Shown here: positions 1 to 10,883 of the stretch, piece after piece | How the letters are laid out: every line of letters starts with the position of its first letter | Numbering within the stretch: the stretch's first letter is position 1 | Source of the DNA: Nocardioides conyzicola | GTDB taxonomy: Bacteria > Actinomycetota > Actinomycetes > Propionibacteriales > Nocardioidaceae | Length of the DNA: 64,000 nt | Direction: 5' to 3' | Assembly (NCBI RefSeq): GCF_039543825.1 | Contig: NZ_BAABKM010000002.1 | Location: forward strand, 1,830,133-1,894,132 | The notes under the pieces: generated by a model | What the model was told of the DNA's origin: nothing | The model's database searches: none | Seen by the model: only the letters and a program-made list of their open reading frames with translations | Program-made: the position numbers and the translations under genes

Positions 1-1691
1 CGGTCGGTGTACGAGATGTCGGTCATCGCCTCGTCGCGGACGGTGCCGCCGACCTCGTTGTTGAGCGTGAGCAGGTTCTGCAGGATGTCGCCGGACCGGG
101 TGAGGCCGGCGGCCGCCGCGAAGTCGACGGCGCCGAGCTCGGCGCTGCTCTGCTCGTCGGGGTAGTCGAGCCGGTCGCTCTCGACCGCGCGCGCCGGCTG
201 CTCGGAGATCTCCTTGACGGTGGTGAGGTGCAGCCAGTCCAGGTCGAGCCCGTCGAAGAAGCCGGCGCTCGACGCCGGTGCCCACGTCGACGGCAGCAGG
301 ACGACCAGGGGCGGCCGCCCCGGGGTCAGCAGGCGCAGGGCGGCCTCGCTGACGATGCGCTGCCGTACGGCGAGCGGCGACATCGCGTCGGTCGGGCCCG
401 GGCCGCCGGAGGCCGCGCCGGACGAGGTCACCACCAGCGCGTGGCCGTCGGTCTGCGCGACCGAGGGAGCCCGGCCGCGGAACATCTGGTCGGTGACGAG
501 GACGTCGGTGCCCGGGTCGATCATCGACAGCGCCGCGGGAGAGAGGTAGCCGCCGTACCCCGACACGGCCGGCGTGACCGGCAGCCCCCAGGGAGCCAGC
601 TCGGTGCCGGTCCGCTTGCGGGCCCGGGTGTAGGCCTCGGGCTCCTGGGACGCGGCGCCGGCGACGTCGAGGTCGCCGTACGGCAGGCCGAGGACCTCGC
701 TGCCCTCGAGCCCGGTGTGCAGGCGGTCCAGCCAGTCGGACGCCGCGACCGCCGCGGCCGCGACCTCGGGGTCCTCCGGCTCCGCGTCGTCGGACGCCCC
801 GTCCGACGGCTCCTCGGTCGGATCGTCGGACGGGCTGGCCGACGCCTCGCCGTCCGGGTCCTCGGTGTCGTCGTCGGTCGGTGCGATCGACCGCGCCGGG
901 TTGCCGTCCGCCAGGCGGGTGGCCGCGTCGGTGACCGCCGGGTCCACGAGCCAGGTCAGCGGGCGATCGCCGGCGGCGGCGCCGAAGTCGGCCAGCTTGC
1001 GCAGCTGACCCTGGGGCGCGAGCGTGCGGGTCCAGCCGGCCAGGTCGGCGAGGGTGCCGTCGGCGTCGTGGGTGATGCCCCGGCGGATGGGGACCACCAG
1101 GGCGGTGTCGACGGTGCGCGTCGTCTTGTCGGGGACCAGCGGCACGAACGTGCGGGCCCGGCCGTCGGCCCCCGGGACCCGGCCGCTCGAGCTCGAGCCG
1201 AGGGCGTGCACGCCGAACCAGTAGACCCCCGGGTCACCGGAGATCCTGGTGTTGATGCGACCACGCGGGACCGAGAAGGAGTACTGCATGGTCTGGCCGG
1301 GGGCGAGCTCGTCGATGGTCTTGTACGGCCCCGGGTCCGTGATCCGCTCGCCGACCGGGTCCTCGGCGTCGGTGTCGGCCTGCTCGGCCAGCTCCGCGGT
1401 GCTGGTGATCGGGACGCTCGAGACCATCGGGTAGAGGTTGATCGCGGTCCAGGTCTCGTCGTCGACGTTGGTCACCGAGCCGCTGACCCGGATCGGTCCC
1501 TTGCGCGGCAGCGCGGACGGGGTGAGCCGGTCGATGGTGACCGTGAGCGGCGCCTCGTCCGCGGCCCGGTGTGCGGCGGCCGGGCGGGATGCGGCCTCCG
1601 CGGCTCCTGCGGCCGGCACTCCTGACGTGGCGATGAGGGTGCCTGCGAACGCCGTCGCCACGAGGGCAGGCAACAGCGACGGTCGATGCAC
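1..1691 (-). CDS. DUF6049 family secreted/membrane protein (3' end outside window)
   Basis: The minus-strand frame is open from a GTG at 1691 to the window edge, so the C-terminus is missing. The first residues (HRPSLLPALVATAFAGTL, then an Ala-rich stretch) form a signal peptide. The mature part begins with PLTVTIDRLTPSALP and VSGSVTN, typical of the DUF6049 beta-rich domain. A Ser/Asp/Glu-rich low-complexity insert lies near residues 255-300. Actinobacterial DUF6049 proteins sit between the CCA-adding enzyme and the lipid II flippase MurJ and are assumed to act in the envelope; no reaction is known. The gene is divergent from the CCA-adding enzyme, with 69 bp between the two start codons. 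The family call rests on context and remembered sequence character. Confidence 0.75.
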   Translation of the reverse strand, partial: MHRPSLLPALVATAFAGTLIATSGVPAAGAAEAASRPAAAHRAADEAPLTVTIDRLTPSALPRKGPIRVSGSVTNVDDETWTAINLYPMVSSVPITSTAELAEQADTDAEDPVGERITDPGPYKTIDELAPGQTMQYSFSVPRGRINTRISGDPGVYWFGVHALGSSSSGRVPGADGRARTFVPLVPDKTTRTVDTALVVPIRRGITHDADGTLADLAGWTRTLAPQGQLRKLADFGAAAGDRPLTWLVDPAVTDAATRLADGNPARSIAPTDDDTEDPDGEASASPSDDPTEEPSDGASDDAEPEDPEVAAAAVAASDWLDRLHTGLEGSEVLGLPYGDLDVAGAASQEPEAYTRARKRTGTELAPWGLPVTPAVSGYGGYLSPAALSMIDPGTDVLVTDQMFRGRAPSVAQTDGHALVVTSSGAASGGPGPTDAMSPLAVRQRIVSEAALRLLTPGRPPLVVLLPSTWAPASSAGFFDGLDLDWLHLTTVKEISEQPARAVESDRLDYPDEQSSAELGAVDFAAAAGLTRSGDILQNLLTLNNEVGGTVRDEAMTDISYTD

Positions 1692-1746
1692 GCGCCGACT
1701 CTACTGGCCGTCCCTGTGCGAATCGGGCCCCCGGGCCCGCGACCTC

Positions 1747-1752
1747 TAGACT
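1747..1752 (+). promoter_or_regulatory. -10 hexamer TAGACT, leaderless start of the CCA enzyme
   Basis: TAGACT ends 8 nt before the GTG at 1761, and no purine-rich Shine-Dalgarno sequence lies between. A transcript started from this -10 would begin at or next to the start codon. Confidence 0.5.
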
Positions 1753-1760
1753 CGTCTCCC

Positions 1761-3218
1761 GTGTCCGACGCCCCGCTCCCGCCTCTCCAGATCGCCGAGG
1801 TCCAGCGCTCCGTCACCGCCGAGCTGGACCGGATCGCGCCGGTCATCGACGACCTCGGCCGCCGGTTCACCGAGGCCGGGCACGAGCTGGCGCTGGTCGG
1901 CGGACCGGTCCGCGACGCCATGCTCGGGCGGCACCACAACGACCTCGACTTCACGACGTCCGCACGACCCGAGCAGACCGAGCGGCTGCTCAAGGGCTGG
2001 GCCGACGCGATCTGGGACATGGGCCGTGCGTTCGGCACGATCGGGTGCCGCAAGGGCGACTGGCAGGTCGAGATCACGACGTACCGCTCGGAGACGTACG
2101 ACCCCTCCTCCCGCAACCCGAACGTCGACTTCGGCGACCACCTCGGCGGCGACCTGGGCCGGCGCGACTTCACGGTGAACGCGATGGCGGTCCGCCTGCC
2201 GGGCCGCGAGATCGAGGACCCGTACGGCGGCGTGGTCGACCTCGCGCACCGCGTGCTGCGCACGCCCGGCCGACCGGAGGACTCGTTCTCGGACGACCCG
2301 CTACGGATGATGCGTGCGGCGCGGTTCGCCGCCCAGCTGGGCTTCGCGGTCGACCCCGCGGTGGTGGCGGCGATGACGGCGATGGCCGCACGGATCGAGA
2401 TCATCTCCGCCGAGCGGGTGCGCGACGAGCTGGTCAAGCTGGTGTGCGCGCCGTACCCACGGCTGGGCCTGACCCTCCTCGTCGAGACCGGGCTGGCCGA
2501 GCACGTGCTGCCCGAGCTCCCGGCGCTGGCGCTGGAGCGCGACGAGCACCACCGGCACAAGGACGTCTACCAGCACACGCTCACCGTGCTGGAGCAGGCG
2601 ATCGACCTCGAGGACCGGCTGCCCGGAGGCGGGCCGGACTTCGTGTCGCGCTTTGCCGCGCTGATGCACGACATCGGCAAGCCGCGGACGCGGCGCTTCG
2701 TCGACGACGGCACGGTCACCTTCCACCACCACGACGTGGTCGGCGCCAAGATGACCCGCAAGCGGATGAAGGCGCTGCGCTTCTCCAACGACCAGATCGA
2801 CGCGGTGAGCGAGCTGGTCGAGCTGCACCTGCGCTTCCACGGCTACGGGTCCGGTGAGTGGACCGACTCCGCCGTACGCCGCTACGTGCGCGACGCCGGC
2901 GACCAGCTCGAGCGGCTGCACATCCTGACCCGCGCCGACTGCACGACCCGCAACAAGCGCAAGGCGGACCGGCTGAGCCGGACGTACGACGAGCTCGAGG
3001 ACCGGATCGCCCGCCTCTCCGAGGAGGAGGAGCTGGCGTCGCTGCGCCCGGCCCTCGACGGCAACCAGATCATGGAGCTGCTCGGTGTCGGCCCGGGCCG
3101 GGAGGTCGGGGAGGCGTACAAGTTCCTGATGGAGCTCCGGCTCGACCAGGGCCTGGTCGAGCCCGACGCCGCCAAGCAGGCCCTGCTGTCGTGGTGGGCA
3201 GCGCGACCTCAGCGGTGA
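1761..3218 (+). CDS. cca: CCA tRNA nucleotidyltransferase
   Basis: A 485-residue class II CCA-adding enzyme that rebuilds the 3' CCA end of tRNAs from CTP and ATP. The nucleotidyltransferase head has GGPVRDAMLG near residue 46 followed by the metal-binding DLDFTT motif. An HD domain follows, with LMHDIGKPRTR near residue 300, as is usual in actinobacterial members. I chose the GTG (VSDAPLPP) because a -10 hexamer lies 8 nt upstream; an in-frame ATG at 1686 would overlap the divergent DUF6049 gene. Position next to DUF6049 is the conserved actinobacterial arrangement. Confidence 0.93.
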   Translation: MSDAPLPPLQIAEVQRSVTAELDRIAPVIDDLGRRFTEAGHELALVGGPVRDAMLGRHHNDLDFTTSARPEQTERLLKGWADAIWDMGRAFGTIGCRKGDWQVEITTYRSETYDPSSRNPNVDFGDHLGGDLGRRDFTVNAMAVRLPGREIEDPYGGVVDLAHRVLRTPGRPEDSFSDDPLRMMRAARFAAQLGFAVDPAVVAAMTAMAARIEIISAERVRDELVKLVCAPYPRLGLTLLVETGLAEHVLPELPALALERDEHHRHKDVYQHTLTVLEQAIDLEDRLPGGGPDFVSRFAALMHDIGKPRTRRFVDDGTVTFHHHDVVGAKMTRKRMKALRFSNDQIDAVSELVELHLRFHGYGSGEWTDSAVRRYVRDAGDQLERLHILTRADCTTRNKRKADRLSRTYDELEDRIARLSEEEELASLRPALDGNQIMELLGVGPGREVGEAYKFLMELRLDQGLVEPDAAKQALLSWWAARPQR

Positions 3219-3229
3219 CCCGCCTCGCC

Positions 3230-3235
3230 TAGAGT
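3230..3235 (+). promoter_or_regulatory. -10 hexamer TAGAGT, leaderless start
   Basis: TAGAGT lies 6 nt before the ATG at 3242 and only 11 bp after the CCA gene stops. The ATPase gene therefore appears to have its own leaderless promoter. Confidence 0.5.
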
Positions 3236-3241
3236 CGGCGC

Positions 3242-4810
<1,569 letters not shown>

Positions 4811-4825
4811 CCACGTCTGGCCCGG

Positions 4826-7800
4826 CTAGAACCGGACGTGGTCGACGTACGCCCGTCCCGAGGTGACGACGATCCGCACCTTGTGCTTGCCGGCCTTGAG
4901 ACCGGAGAGCTTGCGGTGGAAGGTCAGCGACGGCTTCTTGCCCTTGCGGTGGAAGCTGATGGTGCCGACCCGTTTGCCGTCCACGAAGAGCACGGCCCGG
5001 CCACCCTTGGCCGCCCGGCCGAAGACCAGGTCGGCCTTAGGGCCGCGGACGGTGAAGGTCATCGTGTCCTTGCCCTTCCGCTTGCCGAGGTTGTCGCAGT
5101 AGTTGCCGCCGGCGCCGCGCGACGACCTCACGACCCGCCAGCTGCCGGTCCGCTTGACCTTCGAGGACCCGCATCCGACCGTGGTGGTCCTCGGCTTCGC
5201 GGCTCCCTTCACGGTGACCCGCACGGAGTCGGTGTCGGTCGCACCGGACGGGTCGGTGACGAGCAGCGTCACGTCGTACGTGCCCGGCTGGGTGAAGGAG
5301 TGGCTCACCACCTGGCCGCTCGCGTCCTTGGCGGCGCCGCCGTCGTCGAAGTCCCACGTGTAGTCGAGGCCGTCGGGGGTCTCGGCGTCGGTGCTGCCGG
5401 TGCCGCTCAGCTGGACCGGGGTGCCCGTCGTGACGGTGGTCGGCGTGGCCGCGGCGGCGGCGGTCGGTGCGGTGTTGGCCGCGCCGGACGGCGGGGCGGT
5501 GTAGCCGTAGTCGAAGGCGCCGCAGCCGCTGCCGGTGGTGAACGCGACGCTGCCGGTGAGGTCGCCGTCCGAGGTGGCCGGGCCGTCCGCGTCGCCGGTC
5601 ATCGAGAGCACGTCGAACCCGAGGCAGCCGTAGCCGAACTCCCAGTTGCCGGAGGCGCTGGACGGGTCGGCGTAGTTGTCGACGTGCGGGCTGGCGGGAG
5701 CATCGGAGTACGTCGACCGTCCGGACGCGGCCGTGAACGCGGCGTCGTCGAGGTCGGGCGTCGCCGAGCCCGGCGTGGGCGTGGAGTCCAGCGGGGACTG
5801 GGCCGGCGGGTCGTCGGTCCCGGCGTTGCCGTAGCCGTGGGCCTCGTCGGTGTAGGCGAGGTAGAGACCCGCCTGCCAGCCGATCGGGTCGCGATCGATC
5901 TGGCCGTGCCCGTCGAGGTCGAAGCCGGACCGGTCGCGCAGCTCCAGGTAGTAGGCGTGGTCCTGCGGCGACTCGGCGCCGGCCTGGAGGTACTTCCAGC
6001 CCTGGGTGCACTGCTGCGCCGTGGTCAGGGTCTCGCGGCAGCCGCCGTTGAAGATCCGGGCGTCGTCGGGACCGCCGTCGGTCTCGAAGTCGGTGTCGAG
6101 CAGGACCTGGTCGCCCGAGGGGGTGGTCGCGGTGACTTTCACGTCGTCGATGAACCAGCCCGGCCGGGCCAGACCGGGGTCGGTGGCGTAGCTGAACCGC
6201 AGCGCACCGTTGGCCTGGCCGGCGAGGTCGCTGATGTCGTAGCTGTCCGCCACGAACACCCCGGCCGGGGTGTTGCCGAGCTTGCGGTCGGTCACCTCGC
6301 TGCCGGCGGCGTACGAGCCGCTGGTGCCGGTGATGCCGTTGTCGTACGTCGCCTGGCAGGTGTTCTGGTTGGGGTTGCCGGCGAGCGGGTCGGTGTTGGA
6401 CGTCGTGTAGCCGTTGGCCGACGGGTGCGAGGTGTAGGTCTGGCCGCCGTCGGTCGTGGTCAGCACGTAGCCGTAGTCGAAGTCCCACTCGATGTCCCAG
6501 TTGGACTTGAAGGACAGGTTGACCGTGCTGCCGGCCGGCAGGCTGGCCAGCTGCGGGATGGAGATGTCCAGGTTGTGCCCGCCGTTGGGGGCGCAGCCGA
6601 AGTCGTTGCCCGAGCCCGACCACCACGCGTGCGACTTGCTCGCCTTGTCACCGGTGTCGAACGTGGCCGGGTCGAGCAGCTGGCGACCGGGCAGCTTGGC
6701 GACGTACATCTGCGAGTTGTGCACGGTGCCGTCGGGGCCGTTGGTCAGCGTGTACGGCGTCCCGTCGGGCCGCTGCCAGGTGATGGTGCCGGTGTCCTGC
6801 TTGGAGTCCGTGATGCCGGACTCGGTCCTGCTCTGTCCGGGCTCGAGCACCTCGGGCACCACCCAGCCGAGCTCCTGGCGCGAGAAGGCGTCCATGTCCT
6901 GCGACTTGTCGGTGGCCATCAGGTTCCAGTCGCCGTACGTCTCGCGGCTGCCGGTGGAGTAGAAGTCGGGCAGGCCGAGCGAGTGCCCGTACTCGTGGGA
7001 GATCACCGAGGCCTTGTCGATCGCGGTCTCGGGGTTGACGTTGTAGGGGCCGATCCGCACGAACACCTTGAGGGCGTCGCCCATGTCGGTGGTCGTCTTG
7101 TCGCGGTAGCTGTCGTCGGTGTACCAGAGCGGCCGGCCCTCGAGGTCCTTGAGCTGGTCGTCGGTGGTGAAGCCGGGCAGCCCGGTCGTCGGGTCGGTGT
7201 AGTAGTACTCGAGCGACGAGGAGTGCGGCCAGATGTTGTCGTACGGCAGGCCCGCGTAGTCGCAGCCAGCGACGGACAGCTGCGAGGCGCCGTTGCCGCC
7301 GCACCCGGCGAAGACCGCCATGAAGAAGTCCACGACGCCGTCCTTGTCGGTGTCGTAGTCGGAGTAGTCGATCTCCGGGTCCGCGATCGCGGCGGCGTCG
7401 AGGACCAGCTTGCCGGCGGGGCCGCAGCCGGAGTCGATGTTCTGCAGCGCGCCGACGCCGGTGAGCGAGCCGATCACGGCGGAGCCGTTGGCGTCCGAGC
7501 CGTAGTAGCCCGTGTTGCCCGGCAGGTTGTAGACGCCGTCGGTGATCCGCTGGGTGTAGGTCGGGCCACCCACGGTGCCCGGGGCCGGCACGCCGGCGGT
7601 CTGCGTGAGACCCGCGCAGGTCTGACCGGGCTGGATCTGGGTGAAGGGGAAGCCGGGGCCGTAGGCGAAGTCCTTGGTGGCGATGCCGGCGGACGGGACG
7701 GTCCCCTCGGGGAAGAGCTGGCCGAGCGACATCTCCTGGTAGAGGTTGTAGGTCGAGCCGTCCTTGGCCGGGTCGTTGATCACCGACTCGAGGGAGTCGC

Positions 7801-8440
7801 CGTCGTGCCCGGCCTGGTAGGCGCGGTCGCGGTACTGCACCGGGACGACCGGGAACGGCCGGTCGCCGTACCGCGCGGTGTCGTAGGTGTCCGAGGGCGG
7901 GATGACCTTCGGGCCGTGGCTGGTGGCGTCCTCGGTCGTCGCGCCCACCGTCACGGCGGCCGTGGTGGAGATGTCGCGCCAGACGATCTCGGGGTTCTGG
8001 GCGGTGGTGTCCGCGATGCTCTCGAGCACCAGCGTCCGGGTCTCGCCGGCGGGCACGCTGGGGACCGTCCAGGTGGCCGTCGTACCGCCACCGGTGATGA
8101 CCGCCCCCGAGCCGACGTGGGTGAGGGTCGAGCCGTCCGGTGCGGTGACCACGACGCTGGCGCCGGCGACCGGGGTGTCGGTGGGGTTGGTGACGATGAT
8201 CCGCGACGGGTAGGTGTCGCCGGGCTTCACCCAGCCCACCGACGACACGAAGCTGTTCTCCACCTCGAGGCCGCCCACGGTGACCTCGCTGATGGCGGCC
8301 GCAGCGGGCGCGACGGCGGTGCGGGCCGGTGTGGCGGCGGCGGTGGTGGTGGCCGGGGCCAGGGCGACGAGGACGGTGGCGAGGCCGGTGACCAGCGCGG
8401 TGGTGACCGCTGTGGTGTGCGACCGGAGGAGCTTCGGCAT
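4826..8440 (-). CDS. Secreted M6 (immune inhibitor A-like) metalloprotease with PKD domain
   Basis: A 1204-residue exported protease. After MPKLLRSHTT comes a hydrophobic signal segment ending in Ala/Thr-rich sequence, then a DUF11-like beta domain. The M6 catalytic domain carries HEYGHSLGLPD near residue 482, matching HExxHxxGxxD. A PKD domain near residues 985-1080 (YTWDFDDGG, then SHSFTQPGTYDVTLLVTDPSG) and a C-terminal beta-sandwich of about 120 residues (VDGKRVGTISF, ending YVDHVRF) probably bind polymer. Family members degrade extracellular proteins. I chose the ATG at 8440 over a TTG 12 nt upstream because it begins the signal peptide. The gene is monocistronic and ends 15 bp from the convergent ATPase. 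Confidence 0.9.
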   Translation of the reverse strand: MPKLLRSHTTAVTTALVTGLATVLVALAPATTTAAATPARTAVAPAAAAISEVTVGGLEVENSFVSSVGWVKPGDTYPSRIIVTNPTDTPVAGASVVVTAPDGSTLTHVGSGAVITGGGTTATWTVPSVPAGETRTLVLESIADTTAQNPEIVWRDISTTAAVTVGATTEDATSHGPKVIPPSDTYDTARYGDRPFPVVPVQYRDRAYQAGHDGDSLESVINDPAKDGSTYNLYQEMSLGQLFPEGTVPSAGIATKDFAYGPGFPFTQIQPGQTCAGLTQTAGVPAPGTVGGPTYTQRITDGVYNLPGNTGYYGSDANGSAVIGSLTGVGALQNIDSGCGPAGKLVLDAAAIADPEIDYSDYDTDKDGVVDFFMAVFAGCGGNGASQLSVAGCDYAGLPYDNIWPHSSSLEYYYTDPTTGLPGFTTDDQLKDLEGRPLWYTDDSYRDKTTTDMGDALKVFVRIGPYNVNPETAIDKASVISHEYGHSLGLPDFYSTGSRETYGDWNLMATDKSQDMDAFSRQELGWVVPEVLEPGQSRTESGITDSKQDTGTITWQRPDGTPYTLTNGPDGTVHNSQMYVAKLPGRQLLDPATFDTGDKASKSHAWWSGSGNDFGCAPNGGHNLDISIPQLASLPAGSTVNLSFKSNWDIEWDFDYGYVLTTTDGGQTYTSHPSANGYTTSNTDPLAGNPNQNTCQATYDNGITGTSGSYAAGSEVTDRKLGNTPAGVFVADSYDISDLAGQANGALRFSYATDPGLARPGWFIDDVKVTATTPSGDQVLLDTDFETDGGPDDARIFNGGCRETLTTAQQCTQGWKYLQAGAESPQDHAYYLELRDRSGFDLDGHGQIDRDPIGWQAGLYLAYTDEAHGYGNAGTDDPPAQSPLDSTPTPGSATPDLDDAAFTAASGRSTYSDAPASPHVDNYADPSSASGNWEFGYGCLGFDVLSMTGDADGPATSDGDLTGSVAFTTGSGCGAFDYGYTAPPSGAANTAPTAAAAATPTTVTTGTPVQLSGTGSTDAETPDGLDYTWDFDDGGAAKDASGQVVSHSFTQPGTYDVTLLVTDPSGATDTDSVRVTVKGAAKPRTTTVGCGSSKVKRTGSWRVVRSSRGAGGNYCDNLGKRKGKDTMTFTVRGPKADLVFGRAAKGGRAVLFVDGKRVGTISFHRKGKKPSLTFHRKLSGLKAGKHKVRIVVTSGRAYVDHVRF

Positions 8441-8581
8441 GGGCGGGCGCAATCTCGGAAGGGTCGCGGGTGGCGACGCGGTGCCACCCCAACGACGGCT
8501 CGGTGCACGTGGTTACGTGCCGTACCCGCAGGTCAGAACGGACATGGCGTGTCCGATGACTGGTCTGGACCGCGGATCTTC

Positions 8582-8644
8582 CGTCGAGTGACGCGAAATC
8601 GCCCCTACGACCCGGTCCCGAGGGCGATTTCGCGTCACTCGACG
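8582..8644. repeat. Palindromic repeat copy 1 (23-bp perfect arms)
   Basis: Arms 8582-8604 and 8622-8644 are perfectly complementary over 23 bp around a 17-nt loop that itself holds GACC-c-GGTC. The outer 17 bp (CGTCGAGTGACGCGAAA and its complement) recur in copy 2 at 9700-9762, while the inner stem differs with compensating changes. The right arm overlaps the last codons and stop of the DUF559-like gene. It may work as a transcription terminator although no T-run follows, or it may be a REP-like mobile palindrome. Confidence 0.85.
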
Positions 8645-9636
8645 ACCCGCGCGGCGTCCCGCTGCTCCAAGAGCTCGTCCAGGCTCGGGCCTGCGTCGCG
8701 CGACAGCCGCCACAGCCGGGGAGCGGGACGGGCCCGCTGCGCGGCCTGCTCCATCCGGATCACGACGCGGCGGGGGTCGCGGATGGTCCGGCCCACCACC
8801 TCGACGCACTCCAGCCCGACATCGCGTACGTCGGCCAACCGCTCCACGTCGGACTCGTGGCGGTCGATGTCGCGGTGGTCGGCGCCCGCGTACTCGCCGA
8901 TCACCCCGCGCACCGGGTCGAGCAGGTCGGGGGTGGCGACGAACCGACCCTCGAGATCGACGACCGTCCGGTTGATCAGCGGCCGACCCCACTGCGCGTC
9001 GAGCTCCCAGATCAGGCGGAACCGGTCTTCCTGCGGCGACCGGCATCGCTCCACCGACAGCTCGACCGCCTCCTTCACCAGGCGTACGTCGCGGTACCAG
9101 CGGCGGGTCGTGGCGTAGAGCCGCATCCGCCGGACGGAGGTCAGCCGTGCCGCGCAGGCGGCACCGACCGCGACCGCCATCTCGCGCACCTCGCCGATCC
9201 GCTGCATCTCGTCGTACAACGCGCGCTCGACGGTGGTGCAGCGGATGCCGTGGACCTCGACCACCTCGTCGGGCGGGATCTGGTCCCGGACGACGCCCGG
9301 CCCGGTCAGCCGTTCACCGTTCGCAGCGATCGGGACCGCGAGGCGCGAGCGCCCGTCGCGCGCCAGTCCGTCGAAGAAGTTGCCGCCGTGCAGCCGCAGC
9401 GCCGCCCAGCCGGTCACGACCGCGCTCGAGCCGGTCCTCGCGGACGCCTCGAGGATGCGCTGCTCGACCAGGTCGTCACCGACCTCCGCGGGCACCGCGA
9501 GCCCGGCTGAGGTGATCCGCCACCTCGGCCCGCGCATCTGCTTGGGGGTCGGTCCAGCCTGACCTGACGGGTCGACCCGGACCGGGGTGACGAGCTCCGC
9601 GACAGGCGGCGCGATCGGATCCCAACGATGTGGCAT
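8635..9636 (-). CDS. DUF559/AbiEi-like protein, possible Vsr-fold nuclease
   Basis: A 333-residue protein with no signal peptide or membrane segment. The N-terminal half (SAVVTGWAALRLHGGNFFDG, then CTTVERALYDEM) resembles the region after the wHTH in AbiEi-type proteins. The C-terminal part (FVATPDLLDPVRGVIGEYAGADHR, then D--RL-DVRDVGLECVEV) resembles the DUF559/Vsr-like endonuclease core, where the E and H of EYAGADH would be active-site residues; the usual Asp before them is PDLLD. Such actinobacterial proteins are common and uncharacterised. The stop codon lies inside palindrome copy 1, and copy 2 lies just upstream of the start. No partner antitoxin gene is visible beside it. Confidence 0.6.
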   Translation of the reverse strand: MPHRWDPIAPPVAELVTPVRVDPSGQAGPTPKQMRGPRWRITSAGLAVPAEVGDDLVEQRILEASARTGSSAVVTGWAALRLHGGNFFDGLARDGRSRLAVPIAANGERLTGPGVVRDQIPPDEVVEVHGIRCTTVERALYDEMQRIGEVREMAVAVGAACAARLTSVRRMRLYATTRRWYRDVRLVKEAVELSVERCRSPQEDRFRLIWELDAQWGRPLINRTVVDLEGRFVATPDLLDPVRGVIGEYAGADHRDIDRHESDVERLADVRDVGLECVEVVGRTIRDPRRVVIRMEQAAQRARPAPRLWRLSRDAGPSLDELLEQRDAARVVE

Positions 9637-9699
9637 GGCAACCGCATGCCCGAGCAGCGCTGTGGAGGAATCAGCACCCTGGCGTACCTGTGGAAAATG

Positions 9700-9762
9700 C
9701 GTCGAGTGACGCGAAACGGCCCCCAGGACCAGGTCCCAGGGGCCGTTTCACGTCACTCGACG
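9700..9762. repeat. Palindromic repeat copy 2 (24-bp arms, one mismatch)
   Basis: Arms 9700-9723 and 9739-9762 pair with a single G-T mismatch, and the loop contains GGACC-a-GGTCC. It shares the outer 17 bp with copy 1 at 8582-8644. The inner stem is CGGCCCC here against TCGCCC there, with both sides changed so that pairing is kept. It lies 18 bp after the end of the inositol-phosphate synthase gene, where it could end that transcript. Confidence 0.85.
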
Positions 9763-9780
9763 GATCTCAGCGAGCGGAGG

Positions 9781-10866
9781 TCACTCCTCGCCGGCGATGA
9801 AGGCCTCGACGCGGCGGCGACCCTCGTCGTCGGGGAGCTGCACGGGCGGGGACTTCATCAGGTACGACGAGGCCGAGATGATCGGGCCGCCGATGCCGCG
9901 GTCCTTGGCGATCTTCGCGGCGCGGATCGCGTCGATGATGATGCCGGCGGAGTTGGGGGAGTCCCAGACCTCGAGCTTGTACTCGAGGTTGAGGGGGGCG
10001 TCACCGAAGGCGCGACCCTCGAGGCGGACGTAGGCCCACTTGCGGTCGTCGAGCCACGCGACGTGGTCCGACGGGCCGATGTGCACGTTGCGGTCGGAGA
10101 TCTTGTCGGCCAGCTCGCCGGTCAGGTTCGACGTGACGGCCTGGGTCTTCGAGATCTTCTTGGACTCCAGGCGCTCGCGCTCGAGCATGTTCTTGAAGTC
10201 CATGTTGCCGCCGACGTTGAGCTGGTAGGTGCGGTCCAGCGTGACGCCGCGGTCCTCGAACAGCTTCGCCATCACCCGGTGGGTGATGGTGGCGCCGACC
10301 TGCGACTTGATGTCGTCGCCGACGATCGGGACGCCGGCGTCCTCGAACTTCTTGGCCCAGACCGGGTCGGAGGCGATGAAGACGGGGAGCGCGTTGACGA
10401 AGGCCACGCCGGCGTCGATCGCGCACTGGGCGTAGAACTTGTCGGCCTCCTCGGAGCCCACCGGCAGGTAGGACACCATCACGTCGGCGCCGGAGTCCTT
10501 GAGCGCCTGGACCACGTCGATCGGCTCGGCACCGGACTCGTCGATGGTCTGGCGGTAGTACTTGCCGAGACCGTCGAGGGTCGGGCCGCGCTTGACCTCG
10601 ATGCCGAGGGTCGGGACGTCCGCGATCTTGATGGTGTTGTTCTGCGAGGCGTTGATGGCCTCGGAGAGGTCCTTGCCGACCTTGAGGTCGTCGACGTCCA
10701 GCGCCAGCACGAACTCGACGTCGGAGACGTGGTAGTCGCCGAACAGGACGTGCATGAGACCCGGGACCGTTCCTGACGGGTCGGCGTCCTTGTAGTACTC
10801 GACACCCTGGACGAGGGAGCTGGCGCAGTTGCCGACTCCCACGATTGCTACTCGTACCGAACCCAT
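9781..10866 (-). CDS. ino1: Inositol-3-phosphate synthase (actinobacterial type)
   Basis: A 361-residue NAD-dependent enzyme that converts glucose 6-phosphate to 1L-myo-inositol 3-phosphate, the first step to phosphatidylinositol and mycothiol in actinobacteria. The start [19 protein letters not shown] holds the Rossmann GxGNC motif. Further family blocks are [40 protein letters not shown] and [16 protein letters not shown] lies 7 nt before the chosen ATG at 10866; an upstream ATG at 10887 overlaps the PadR gene and is unlikely. It follows the PadR gene by 17 bp, so the two are probably co-transcribed. Confidence 0.93.
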   Translation of the reverse strand: MGSVRVAIVGVGNCASSLVQGVEYYKDADPSGTVPGLMHVLFGDYHVSDVEFVLALDVDDLKVGKDLSEAINASQNNTIKIADVPTLGIEVKRGPTLDGLGKYYRQTIDESGAEPIDVVQALKDSGADVMVSYLPVGSEEADKFYAQCAIDAGVAFVNALPVFIASDPVWAKKFEDAGVPIVGDDIKSQVGATITHRVMAKLFEDRGVTLDRTYQLNVGGNMDFKNMLERERLESKKISKTQAVTSNLTGELADKISDRNVHIGPSDHVAWLDDRKWAYVRLEGRAFGDAPLNLEYKLEVWDSPNSAGIIIDAIRAAKIAKDRGIGGPIISASSYLMKSPPVQLPDDEGRRRVEAFIAGEE

Positions 10867-10883
10867 CGGGATTCCTTTCGTGT

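Noticed and set aside
4838..9118. 1426-residue + strand open frame opposite the M6 protease
   Set aside because: Composition is Val/Gly/Arg/Asp-heavy with no domain, as expected from the antisense of GC-rich coding DNA; the minus strand encodes a complete M6 protease.
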